A stretch of 11,333 bases of DNA, from NCBI GenBank assembly GCA_011192085.1, contig DUEQ01000532.1, positions 1 to 11,333 on the forward strand, read 5' to 3'. The notes under the pieces are model-generated. The model searched no databases and was not told the DNA's origin. It saw only the letters and a list, made by a program, of their open reading frames with translations. The position numbers and the translations under genes are program-made. This DNA comes from Caldilineae bacterium (GTDB lineage Bacteria; Chloroflexota; Anaerolineae; J102). Each line of letters starts with the position of its first letter. Position 1 is the stretch's first letter. Below, in pieces: positions 5,877 through 11,333 of this stretch.

Positions 5877-7109
5877 ATGCCCAATCCCACATATGCTCTC
5901 CCACGCGGCTTTCGTTACGCTGGCGTGGCCAGCGGAATCAAACCGGACAATGCACTCGATCTGGCGTTGATTTTCACCGAAACGCCTGCGGTCGCGGCCG
6001 CGGTGTTCACGCAGAACCGCTTCGCAGCCGCGCCCGTGCACTATGACCGGGCACTGTTGGAGCGCCAGACCGACCGGGTGCACGCGGTGATCATCAACAG
6101 CGGCAACGCCAACGCGGTCACCGGCGCCGAGGGGCTGGCCCGCGCCCAACGCATGGCCCAGGCCGCGGAGCGGGCGCTGGGACTGCCGCCATGGTCGGCG
6201 CTGGTCATGTCCACCGGCGTCATCGGCGTTCAATTGCCCGTCCATCGCATCGAAGCGGCGGCGTCTCGGCTGGCGGAGATGTTGCGCAGCGATAGCGATG
6301 GCATTGAAGCGGCGGCGCGGGCCATCATGACCACCGACACCTATCCCAAAATCCACGCCGTCGCCGCGCCAGATGACATCCAATTGGCCGGAATCTGCAA
6401 AGGCGCGGGGATGATCCATCCCAACATGGCCACGATGCTGGCCGTTATCGTCACCGATGCCCAGCTCGCGCCTGAGGCCGCTCGCCTGGCCTTGAAACAG
6501 GCCGTGGACGTCTCCTTCAATCGCATCAGCGTGGATGGCGACACCAGCACGAACGACACCGTGGCGCTACTGGCCAATGGGGCCGCGGGCGGTCCTCTCA
6601 TCGAACCGGACACGAGCGCGTTCGATGGATTCGTGGACGCGCTCACCAAGCTCAGCGTCCATCTGGCCCAGGAGATCGTGCGGGATGGCGAGGGCGCGAC
6701 GAAATTCGTAACCATCCGCGTCTCGGGCCTGGCCAATGACGACGATGCGCATCAAGTGGCCGAGACTATCGCCACATCGCCTCTGGTGAAGACCGCTATC
6801 TATGGCGGGGACGCCAACTGGGGCCGCATCCTGGCCGCCGCGGGCCGCAGCGGCGTCAACTTCGACGCCGGCGAGGCCGAGCTATGGATCTCCAGCAGAA
6901 GCCCCGGGCGGCATGCCTTTTTGCCCGCCCTACATCTTGTCGCGAAGGGCGAACCGCTGGATTACGATGAAACCCTGGCGGCCATGCACTTCGCGGACGC
7001 GGATCTGCTCATCGAACTGCATTTGGGCCAGGGGTCGGGCCGGGCCGTCATGTGGACCTGCGACCTCAGCCATGAATATGTCACCATCAACGGTGAGTAT
7101 CGAACCTAA
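5877..7109 (+). CDS. argJ: Glutamate N-acetyltransferase / amino-acid N-acetyltransferase (ornithine acetyltransferase)
   Basis: A 410-residue enzyme that moves the acetyl group from N-acetylornithine to glutamate, recycling acetyl groups in the arginine pathway; many members also use acetyl-CoA. Conserved blocks are NSGNANA (74-80), MSTGVIG (111-117), KGAGMIHPNMATML (175-188), SFNRISVDGDTSTND (213-227) and YGGDANWGRI (309-318). The precursor self-cleaves before the threonine of ATML, here Thr186, giving alpha and beta chains; Thr186 is the nucleophile. The end, YVTINGEYRT, matches the usual C-terminus. I chose the ATG at 5877 because homology begins there; the in-frame extension to 5724 is Pro/Ser-rich and reads through the hairpin and heptad repeat. 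Residues about 340-353 look like a short insertion relative to the family as I recall it. No Shine-Dalgarno is visible. It is downstream of argG and 10 bases before the pyrophosphatase. Confidence 0.96.
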   Translation: MPNPTYALPRGFRYAGVASGIKPDNALDLALIFTETPAVAAAVFTQNRFAAAPVHYDRALLERQTDRVHAVIINSGNANAVTGAEGLARAQRMAQAAERALGLPPWSALVMSTGVIGVQLPVHRIEAAASRLAEMLRSDSDGIEAAARAIMTTDTYPKIHAVAAPDDIQLAGICKGAGMIHPNMATMLAVIVTDAQLAPEAARLALKQAVDVSFNRISVDGDTSTNDTVALLANGAAGGPLIEPDTSAFDGFVDALTKLSVHLAQEIVRDGEGATKFVTIRVSGLANDDDAHQVAETIATSPLVKTAIYGGDANWGRILAAAGRSGVNFDAGEAELWISSRSPGRHAFLPALHLVAKGEPLDYDETLAAMHFADADLLIELHLGQGSGRAVMWTCDLSHEYVTINGEYRT

Positions 7110-7119
7110 AACCAAGCTC

Positions 7120-7731
7120 ATGACCCGACAACTGCTTATCGCTACGAAAAACATGGGAAAGGTGCGGGAATACCGCGACTTGCTGGCCGACCTCCCCTTT
7201 CAAGTCTTCTCCCTGGCCGATGCGGGGATCGATGCGGATGTGGAGGAGACGGGCGAGACTTTCGAGGAGAATGCGCTCCTCAAGGCCCGGGCCTACGCCC
7301 GGCTTTCGGGCCTGCTTACCTGGGCGGACGACAGCGGCCTGGCCGTGGACGCGCTGGACGGCTGGCCGGGCGTGCGATCCGCGCGAGTGGCTGGCCCAAA
7401 CGCCAGCGACATGGACCGCATCCAATGGCTCCTCCAACGCCTGGAGGGCGCGCCCGCGGGGGATCGTTCGGCTGCGTTCCATTGCGTGGTGGCCATCGCC
7501 ACGCCCGATGGCCGGGCCTGGACGACGGAAGGATCGTGCGAGGGAGTCATCCTCGATGCGCCTGCAGGCGAACGCGGCTTTGGCTACGACCCCATCTTTT
7601 TCGTCCCCACCCTGGGCAAGACCTTTGCTCAACTGACGCGAGCTGAGAAGAACGCCATCAGCCATCGCGGCATGGCCGCGCGGAAGGCCAAAGCCCTGCT
7701 GGCCCGACTCATCGCCGCAGGCGAACTCTGA
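7120..7731 (+). CDS. rdgB: RdgB/HAM1-type dITP/XTP pyrophosphatase
   Basis: A 203-residue nucleotide-cleaning enzyme that hydrolyses dITP, ITP and XTP to monophosphates and PPi, keeping deaminated purines out of DNA and RNA. Motifs are in the expected places: ATKNMGKVREY (8-18), the metal-binding ETGETFEENALLKA (43-56), WADDSGLAVDALDGWPGVRSAR (68-89) with catalytic Asp70, GFGYDPIF (153-160) and EKNAISHRGMA (176-186). The ATG at 7120 lies 10 bases past the argJ stop without a Shine-Dalgarno, and a GTG at 7093 overlapping argJ is an alternative start. A much longer frame upstream to 6802 only shadows argJ. The tight spacing indicates co-transcription and probably translational coupling with argJ; there is no metabolic link to arginine, so it looks like a passenger housekeeping gene. 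Confidence 0.95.
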   Translation: MTRQLLIATKNMGKVREYRDLLADLPFQVFSLADAGIDADVEETGETFEENALLKARAYARLSGLLTWADDSGLAVDALDGWPGVRSARVAGPNASDMDRIQWLLQRLEGAPAGDRSAAFHCVVAIATPDGRAWTTEGSCEGVILDAPAGERGFGYDPIFFVPTLGKTFAQLTRAEKNAISHRGMAARKAKALLARLIAAGEL

Positions 7732-7799
7732 CCCGATACGCTTACACGCCCCTCATTGCCTCGACCGATGGCCTGCATCCATCCATCTGGCGCTGCGTC

Positions 7800-8654
7800 T
7801 TACTTCCAGCGCTCCTCGCGCCTGGGCGTCTCAATACGATTGAGATAGAGCTGATAATTGGGCGGAATGAGTTCGATCTGAAAGAGTTTGGGCCAGAGCT
7901 TGCCCGTGACGAAAAGCCGCTCTCCCTCCTTGTCCCATGCGATGCCGTTGAGTACATTCGCACCGGCGCGGTCTTCGGGGGAAAGCAGCCCGGTCAGGTC
8001 GATCCAGGCGGTGACGCGGCCCGAATCGGGATCGATGCGGGCGATGCGATCGGTCTGCCATACGTTGGCGTACACCTCTCCGTCGATGTACTCCAGCTCG
8101 TTCAGCCTCCACACCGGCCCACTGTCATCCGTCACCTGCACCTGCCGCAGAAGCTCCAGGGTGTCGGGATCCAGGAAATAAAGGTTGGGCGTGCCGTCGC
8201 TCATGATCAGCTCCCCCCCGTTGTGGGTGAGCCCCCATCCCTCGGTGGGATAACGGAAAGTCGCCAGGAGATCGAAACGAGCCCGATCGTAAATAAAGCC
8301 CGTGTGAGATAGCCATGTGAGTTGATAAAGCTTGTCGTCGAACAGCGCCAGCCCCTCGCCGAAGTATGCGTCGGGGAGCTGGCGCATCTGTAACACATCC
8401 CCCGTTTCCAGGTCCACCTTGCGCAGAGAGGAGCGCCCGCGCAGCCCCGTGCTCTCGTAGAAATCGCCTTTGTAGTAAACCAGCCCCTGGGTGAAGGCGT
8501 TGGCATCGTGGGGATAGACCGCCAGGACGCGATAGCTGTAGACGGGCGTGGGAGGCGAGGCCTCGAAGCCGGGCCCGAGGGGGATGACGAGGACCGTATT
8601 TGAGAAAAGAAACAGGCCCAAAAACAGGGAGAAGATTTCGCGTGGGAGGATCAT
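7800..8654 (-). CDS. Membrane-anchored glutaminyl-peptide cyclotransferase (Glu_cyclase_2, beta-propeller type)
   Basis: A 284-residue protein with an N-terminal hydrophobic signal/anchor (about 6-26) and a predominantly beta outer domain. It belongs to the plant/bacterial type of glutaminyl cyclase, which turns N-terminal glutamine into pyroglutamate with release of ammonia. Family blocks in order: HDANAFTQGLVY (49-60), YESTGLRGRSSLRKVDL (66-82), FGEGLALF (98-105), EGWGLTHNGGELIMSDGT (138-155), LNELEYIDGEVYANVW (184-199), LNGIAWD (235-241) and FVTGKLWPKLFQI (248-260). I chose the ATG at 8654 because the hydrophobic segment follows it directly and a TACAAT box lies six bases upstream; an in-frame ATG at 8690 would add 12 polar residues. 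It converges on the pyrophosphatase gene with a 68-base gap. A role in protecting extracytoplasmic protein N-termini is inference. Confidence 0.9.
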   Translation of the reverse strand: MILPREIFSLFLGLFLFSNTVLVIPLGPGFEASPPTPVYSYRVLAVYPHDANAFTQGLVYYKGDFYESTGLRGRSSLRKVDLETGDVLQMRQLPDAYFGEGLALFDDKLYQLTWLSHTGFIYDRARFDLLATFRYPTEGWGLTHNGGELIMSDGTPNLYFLDPDTLELLRQVQVTDDSGPVWRLNELEYIDGEVYANVWQTDRIARIDPDSGRVTAWIDLTGLLSPEDRAGANVLNGIAWDKEGERLFVTGKLWPKLFQIELIPPNYQLYLNRIETPRREERWK

Positions 8655-8660
8655 GGGGCT

Positions 8661-8690
8661 ATTGTAATCGCAATCGTCGGAGATAGGCAA
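8661..8690 (-). promoter_or_regulatory. Probable leaderless promoter of the glutaminyl cyclase gene
   Basis: On the minus strand TTGCCT (8690-8685), an 18-base spacer, TACAAT (8666-8661), then six bases to the ATG at 8654. There is no Shine-Dalgarno. The geometry matches the arg leader peptide and methylase starts. Confidence 0.5.
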
Positions 8691-8826
8691 TCAGCGTCGT
8701 AGAAAGGGGCGATGGCCTACGCACCCGATTCCGCACCGCGAATCTTCTCCCGTACGCCTTGGCGCGAAGCAATGGGCGCAAAATCGGCGCACCCCCGCAG
8801 GCCCGGCAGCCCTCCGCTCCATCGCG

Positions 8827-9021
8827 TCACCCTTCAGGGTCCAACACCTCGCCTTTCACGGTCTCAATGATGCCGTTGCGGTCATCCTTGGGCATGATGA
8901 CCGCCATCATGATGTACAGGATGACGCCCGCTCCGATGCTGGCGACACTTCACAACGCCCAAAGTATGCGCACGATCACGGGATCGATATGCAACCAGTG
9001 GGCAAGGCCCGCGCCGACCGA
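8827..9021 (-). pseudogene. PspC-domain gene remnant with internal TGA
   Basis: The minus strand reads VGAGLAHWLHIDPVIVRILWAL, a TGA at 8952-8950, then SVASIGAGVILYIMMAVIMPKDD and a tail ending in DPEG and TGA. This is the PspC pattern (G-GLA-wl-iDP-lvRi-w, then a hydrophobic segment with lYi-m-iMP), which in intact proteins is a small inner-membrane domain linked to envelope-stress (phage-shock) control. The usual start (a basic segment before the first glycines) is missing: an in-frame TGA at 9024-9022 and the end of the transporter gene (9029) lie there instead. The loss of the 5' end and the internal stop argue for a dead gene, probably truncated by a deletion that joined it to the transporter. 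Read-through producing a functional small protein is unlikely. Confidence 0.75.
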
Positions 9022-9028
9022 TCAGCTA

Positions 9029-10006
9029 TCACAATGCGGTGCGAAATGAATCCCGCCCTTGCAACCACAGATACCCCGATACCGTCACCAAGACCACGCC
9101 CGCTCCCACCCACTGCCATAGCGTCGTAAGCTGCTCGCCCAGCACCATCCAGCCTAGCGCCAGCGCCGAAAGCAGCCGCAAAGGCATCAGACTGGTGATC
9201 AGCGCTGGGCTGGCTCCACTGATGGCCGTGATTTGCAGGAGATTGCCGGCGATGAACACGATGAACGCCACCCACAACACCGCGCCCCAGCCCCCGCGCG
9301 AAAGCGCCAGCCACTGCGACCAATCCTCCCCGCGCCATATCGTCAACGCGAGATAGGTGGCCGCCATGGCCAGGCTCTGTTGAAAAAGGATCATGCCATT
9401 GCTGGTGCGACGGCGGCTACTGCGCCGAATCATCTGGAAATAGAGGGCGAGGGCCAGCATGGACGCCAACGCCAGCGCCAGGCCCCAGAAATCGCGTTCA
9501 CTGAACCCCGCCCACACATCGGACCAATCCGCCACCAACATCATGGCTGCGCCTAGCGTGGATAGGAGCAACGCCCGATAGGTGTAGCGCGGGGTGGGTT
9601 CGTTGAAAAAGAGAGCGCCCAATATCGCAACCATGAAGGGCGTGAGCAGATAGATAAGCTGCACCCATGTGGCCCGGGTGAGATCGATGGCCACGATGTT
9701 GCTCACCGAACGCAGCACCACGAAGATGGCCAATCCCCATAGCGCCTTTTCATAGATCAGGACATGCGCGATGGCCCGCCACGTGCGCTCTCCCTCCCGA
9801 TATATCATCCAAAATCCCACGCCCATGGCCACGGATGTCGCCACCAAAAGCAGGGAAAACTTGGGCGCTTCCATGATGGCCCGCTTGGCGGCCACGGGAT
9901 AACTCCCCCACACCAACTGTCCCATCACACCCAGCCATACATAAAAGTGGATGGAATGCGCTTTTCTGGTCGGGGAGGAGGGGGGTGAAGCGACTGACGA
10001 CGACAT
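9029..10006 (-). CDS. EamA/DMT-superfamily transporter, ten transmembrane segments
   Basis: A 325-residue integral membrane protein. Hydrophobic segments fall at about 21-44, 50-68, 86-106, 112-134, 145-160, 173-192, 206-224, 240-258, 266-288 and 296-315, giving the ten-helix drug/metabolite transporter layout as two five-helix EamA repeats. Helix 4 ends in ALFFNEP and helix 9 in GWMVLGEQLT, the repeat-typical glutamate-bearing ends. The substrate cannot be read; relatives export amino acids, nucleosides or metabolites, or are uncharacterised. The N-terminal 18 residues are Ser/Pro-rich and may not be native, because no Shine-Dalgarno or convincing promoter precedes the ATG at 10006. It begins shortly past the terminator of the BMP gene and ends against the PspC remnant. 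Confidence 0.88.
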   Translation of the reverse strand: MSSSVASPPSSPTRKAHSIHFYVWLGVMGQLVWGSYPVAAKRAIMEAPKFSLLLVATSVAMGVGFWMIYREGERTWRAIAHVLIYEKALWGLAIFVVLRSVSNIVAIDLTRATWVQLIYLLTPFMVAILGALFFNEPTPRYTYRALLLSTLGAAMMLVADWSDVWAGFSERDFWGLALALASMLALALYFQMIRRSSRRRTSNGMILFQQSLAMAATYLALTIWRGEDWSQWLALSRGGWGAVLWVAFIVFIAGNLLQITAISGASPALITSLMPLRLLSALALGWMVLGEQLTTLWQWVGAGVVLVTVSGYLWLQGRDSFRTAL

Positions 10007-10024
10007 AGGATAGCTGCGGTAATG

Positions 10025-10056
10025 AAAAGGTCGCGACCCGAGAGCCGCGACCTTTT
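10025..10056 (-). terminator. Intrinsic terminator after the BMP gene
   Basis: AAAAGGTCGCG (10025-10035) and CGCGACCTTTT (10046-10056) form a perfect 11-base stem with a ten-base loop. On the minus strand the 3' arm ends in TTTT, so it should terminate the BMP transcript; the four A/T ends make it symmetric. It lies only 19 bases before the transporter ATG on the same strand, so transporter expression needs read-through or a promoter I cannot see. Confidence 0.8.
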
Positions 10057-10070
10057 CTGTTCAGAAGTGA

Positions 10071-10101
10071 GGCGTCTGGGCCAGGAGCTGCATCAGACGC
10101 C
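10071..10101 (-). repeat. Second hairpin downstream of the BMP gene
   Basis: GGCGTCTG (10071-10078) pairs with CAGACGCC (10094-10101), eight perfect pairs with a 15-base loop, nine bases past the BMP stop codon. There is no T-run. It may protect the mRNA 3' end or work in tandem with the terminator that follows. Confidence 0.55.
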
Positions 10102-10109
10102 GGGGATGG

Positions 10110-11291
10110 TTATTGGCAAGGAGGCTCAGCATCGGGGATCTCGCCATTGACGCCTTGGAAGAACCACTTCATGGAGAGAAGTTGTTCGTCGGTCAGGGCT
10201 TGGCCCTCTTCCAGCGCCAGACAACCGCTCTGGGCGTAGATGGGGCCGGAGGCGGGATTGAATTTGCCATCGATCATGGCTTGTTTTAGCTCGGTGACCT
10301 TGGCTTTGATCTCATCGGTAGCCGCAGGCCCGAACTTAAAGTCCACGATGCCCTCATCCACGCCGGGCCAGCGCCCCTTGGGCTTGAAGGCGCCGTTGCG
10401 CACTTCCTCGATGATCTCGGCGTAGGCCGGGCCCCAGTTCCAGTGGGGGACGCCGATACAACCGTCGCCCGCATTATCGCAGGCGTTGGCGCTATCGTAG
10501 GCCATGCCCCATTTGCCCGCCTCGCTGGCGGCTTGCACTGGGCCAGGCGTATCTGCGCCGGTGACGATCACGTCATTGCCCGCATTAAGCAAGGTCTCGG
10601 CCGCCTCGCGTTCGGTGGGAGGATCGAACCAGGTGTTGATCCAGACGACCTGAACTTCAGCATCCGGATTGACGGAGCGGGCGCCCTTGGCCGTCATGTT
10701 GATATGGCGGATGACCTCGGGGATGGGGAAGGGCGCGACATAGCCGATCTTGCCATTCTCAGAGCGCATGGCCGCGGCCACGCCCGCCAGATACTTCATT
10801 TGATACATGCGACCAAAGAGATTGTCGAAGTTCGTATCGTTCTTCTTGTAACCAGAGATGTGGATGAAGACAGTGTCGGGGAATTCAGCCGCCACGGTTT
10901 CGGTCGCGTCCATGTAACCGAAGGAGGTGGTGAAGATCACATCGTAACCCTTTTGGGCCAGATCGCGGATAACGCGTTCCGCATCTGCGCCCTCGGGCAC
11001 AGATTCGATGTATGTGGTCTCCACATTGGGCACGTTCTTTTCAACGTACAGGCGACCTTGATCGTGAGCGTAGGTCCAGCCGCCATCGCCGATGGGACCC
11101 ACATACACCCAGGCCGCTTTGATCAGTTTGGGTTCTTCCGCCTTGGGCGCTTCAGTGGCCGCAGGCTGTTGCGCGGGCGCTTCAGTGTCGGCGGGCTTTT
11201 CCGCCGGTTGAGCGCCGCTACACGCAGCCACGATCACGGCCAGCGCCATGATCAAAAGAGCGACAAAAGCGATCTTGCTGAATGTTTTCAT
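10110..11291 (-). CDS. BMP-family nucleoside ABC-transporter substrate-binding lipoprotein
   Basis: A 393-residue exported lipoprotein. Signal peptide 1-23 has a basic N-terminus, hydrophobic core and lipobox VAAC; Cys24 would carry the lipid. A Pro/Ala/Glu-rich spacer (25-55, with TEAPAQQPAATEAP) tethers the binding domain to the membrane. The domain shows the BMP (PnrA/Med) pattern: VGPIGDGGWTYAHDQGR (64-80), IFTTSFGYMD (119-128), YQMKYLAGVAAAM (163-175), IGYVAPF (182-188) and NDVIVTGADTPG (239-250). Family members bind purine nucleosides for an ABC importer. The usual ATPase and two permease genes are not downstream; they may be upstream, beyond the window. Four cysteines in the mature domain (271, 278 and two near the C-terminus) could form disulfides. 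The start is supported by a strong Shine-Dalgarno; the gene ends in TAA before two hairpins. Confidence 0.93.
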   Translation of the reverse strand: MKTFSKIAFVALLIMALAVIVAACSGAQPAEKPADTEAPAQQPAATEAPKAEEPKLIKAAWVYVGPIGDGGWTYAHDQGRLYVEKNVPNVETTYIESVPEGADAERVIRDLAQKGYDVIFTTSFGYMDATETVAAEFPDTVFIHISGYKKNDTNFDNLFGRMYQMKYLAGVAAAMRSENGKIGYVAPFPIPEVIRHINMTAKGARSVNPDAEVQVVWINTWFDPPTEREAAETLLNAGNDVIVTGADTPGPVQAASEAGKWGMAYDSANACDNAGDGCIGVPHWNWGPAYAEIIEEVRNGAFKPKGRWPGVDEGIVDFKFGPAATDEIKAKVTELKQAMIDGKFNPASGPIYAQSGCLALEEGQALTDEQLLSMKWFFQGVNGEIPDAEPPCQ

Positions 11292-11299
11292 TGCTTACT

Positions 11300-11305
11300 C
11301 CTCCT
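11300..11305 (-). promoter_or_regulatory. Strong Shine-Dalgarno of the BMP lipoprotein gene
   Basis: AGGAGG on the minus strand, eight bases before the ATG at 11291. It shows this genome uses classical Shine-Dalgarno starts for some genes, in contrast to the leaderless-looking ones. Confidence 0.85.
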
Positions 11306-11333
11306 CTGAAGAAGCGATGAATAAAGGGGGTGA

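Noticed and set aside
4601..5890. Long minus-strand open frame opposite argG
   Set aside because: No motif; a shadow of argG codon usage.
6802..7119. Long frame upstream of the pyrophosphatase
   Set aside because: It is argJ read in another frame; RdgB homology starts at 7120.
7732..7799. Terminator between the convergent pyrophosphatase and cyclotransferase genes
   Set aside because: Only a six-base GCGCTG/CAGCGC match partly within the cyclotransferase end, with no T-run.
8691..8826. Small gene between the PspC remnant and the cyclotransferase
   Set aside because: No frame with a start signal or recognisable motif; only the -35 region of the cyclotransferase promoter borders it.
550..8952. 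TGA recoding (both pseudogenes contain in-frame TGA)
   Set aside because: TGA is the natural stop of the methylase, the nucleotidyltransferase fusion, the pyrophosphatase and the transporter; the TrkA remnant also has a frameshift and the PspC remnant lacks its start.
8759..9049. Plus-strand 96-residue open frame
   Set aside because: It is antisense to the PspC remnant and has no supportive features.
10443..11309. Long plus-strand open frame opposite the BMP gene
   Set aside because: No motif or start signal; a shadow of the lipoprotein gene.

Overview
The window is about 60% GC by eye and carries bacterial chromosomal genes. The most likely source is a member of the Chloroflexota (Anaerolineae/Caldilineae/Ardenticatenia-like). 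That placement is inferred, not proven. It rests on the lipoprotein linker rich in TEAP/Pro-Ala, the DHH-CBS-nucleotidyltransferase fusion, the PspC and TrkA-type gene fragments, and the overall gene mix. I see no insertion sequence, CRISPR array, tRNA or rRNA.

Left part, minus strand (1-4126). A D12-class DNA adenine methylase (3299-4126) is followed after 16 bases by an 866-residue protein joining a DHH phosphoesterase, two CBS domains and a class II tRNA nucleotidyltransferase/poly(A) polymerase (682-3282). Below it lies a broken TrkA-N (RCK) gene with an in-frame TGA and a frameshift (200-579). A perfect 17-base palindrome sits at 7-23.

Middle, plus strand (4228-7731). This is an arginine gene set: argG (4427-5695), argJ (5877-7109) and an RdgB-type nucleotide pyrophosphatase (7120-7731). 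Upstream of argG is the most interesting element in the window. A near-perfect sigma-70 promoter is followed at the expected start point by a nine-codon frame, MFILRRRRT, with four consecutive arginine codons. Next comes RNA that can adopt mutually exclusive hairpins, then an intrinsic terminator 34 bases before the argG start. This looks like ribosome-mediated arginine attenuation from a leaderless leader-peptide mRNA.

Right part, minus strand (7800-11291). A BMP-family nucleoside-binding lipoprotein (10110-11291) ends at a strong terminator. It is followed by an EamA/DMT-type exporter (9029-10006), a dead PspC-domain gene (8827-9021, with an internal TGA), and a membrane-anchored glutaminyl-peptide cyclotransferase (7800-8654). 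The last converges on the arg operon.

Two themes recur. Several starts (leader peptide, methylase, cyclotransferase) have a TANNNT box 6-7 bases before ATG and no Shine-Dalgarno, which suggests leaderless transcripts; argG and the BMP gene have strong Shine-Dalgarno sites instead. Short tandem heptanucleotide repeats sit at two gene junctions, in one case encoding the end of the upstream gene.
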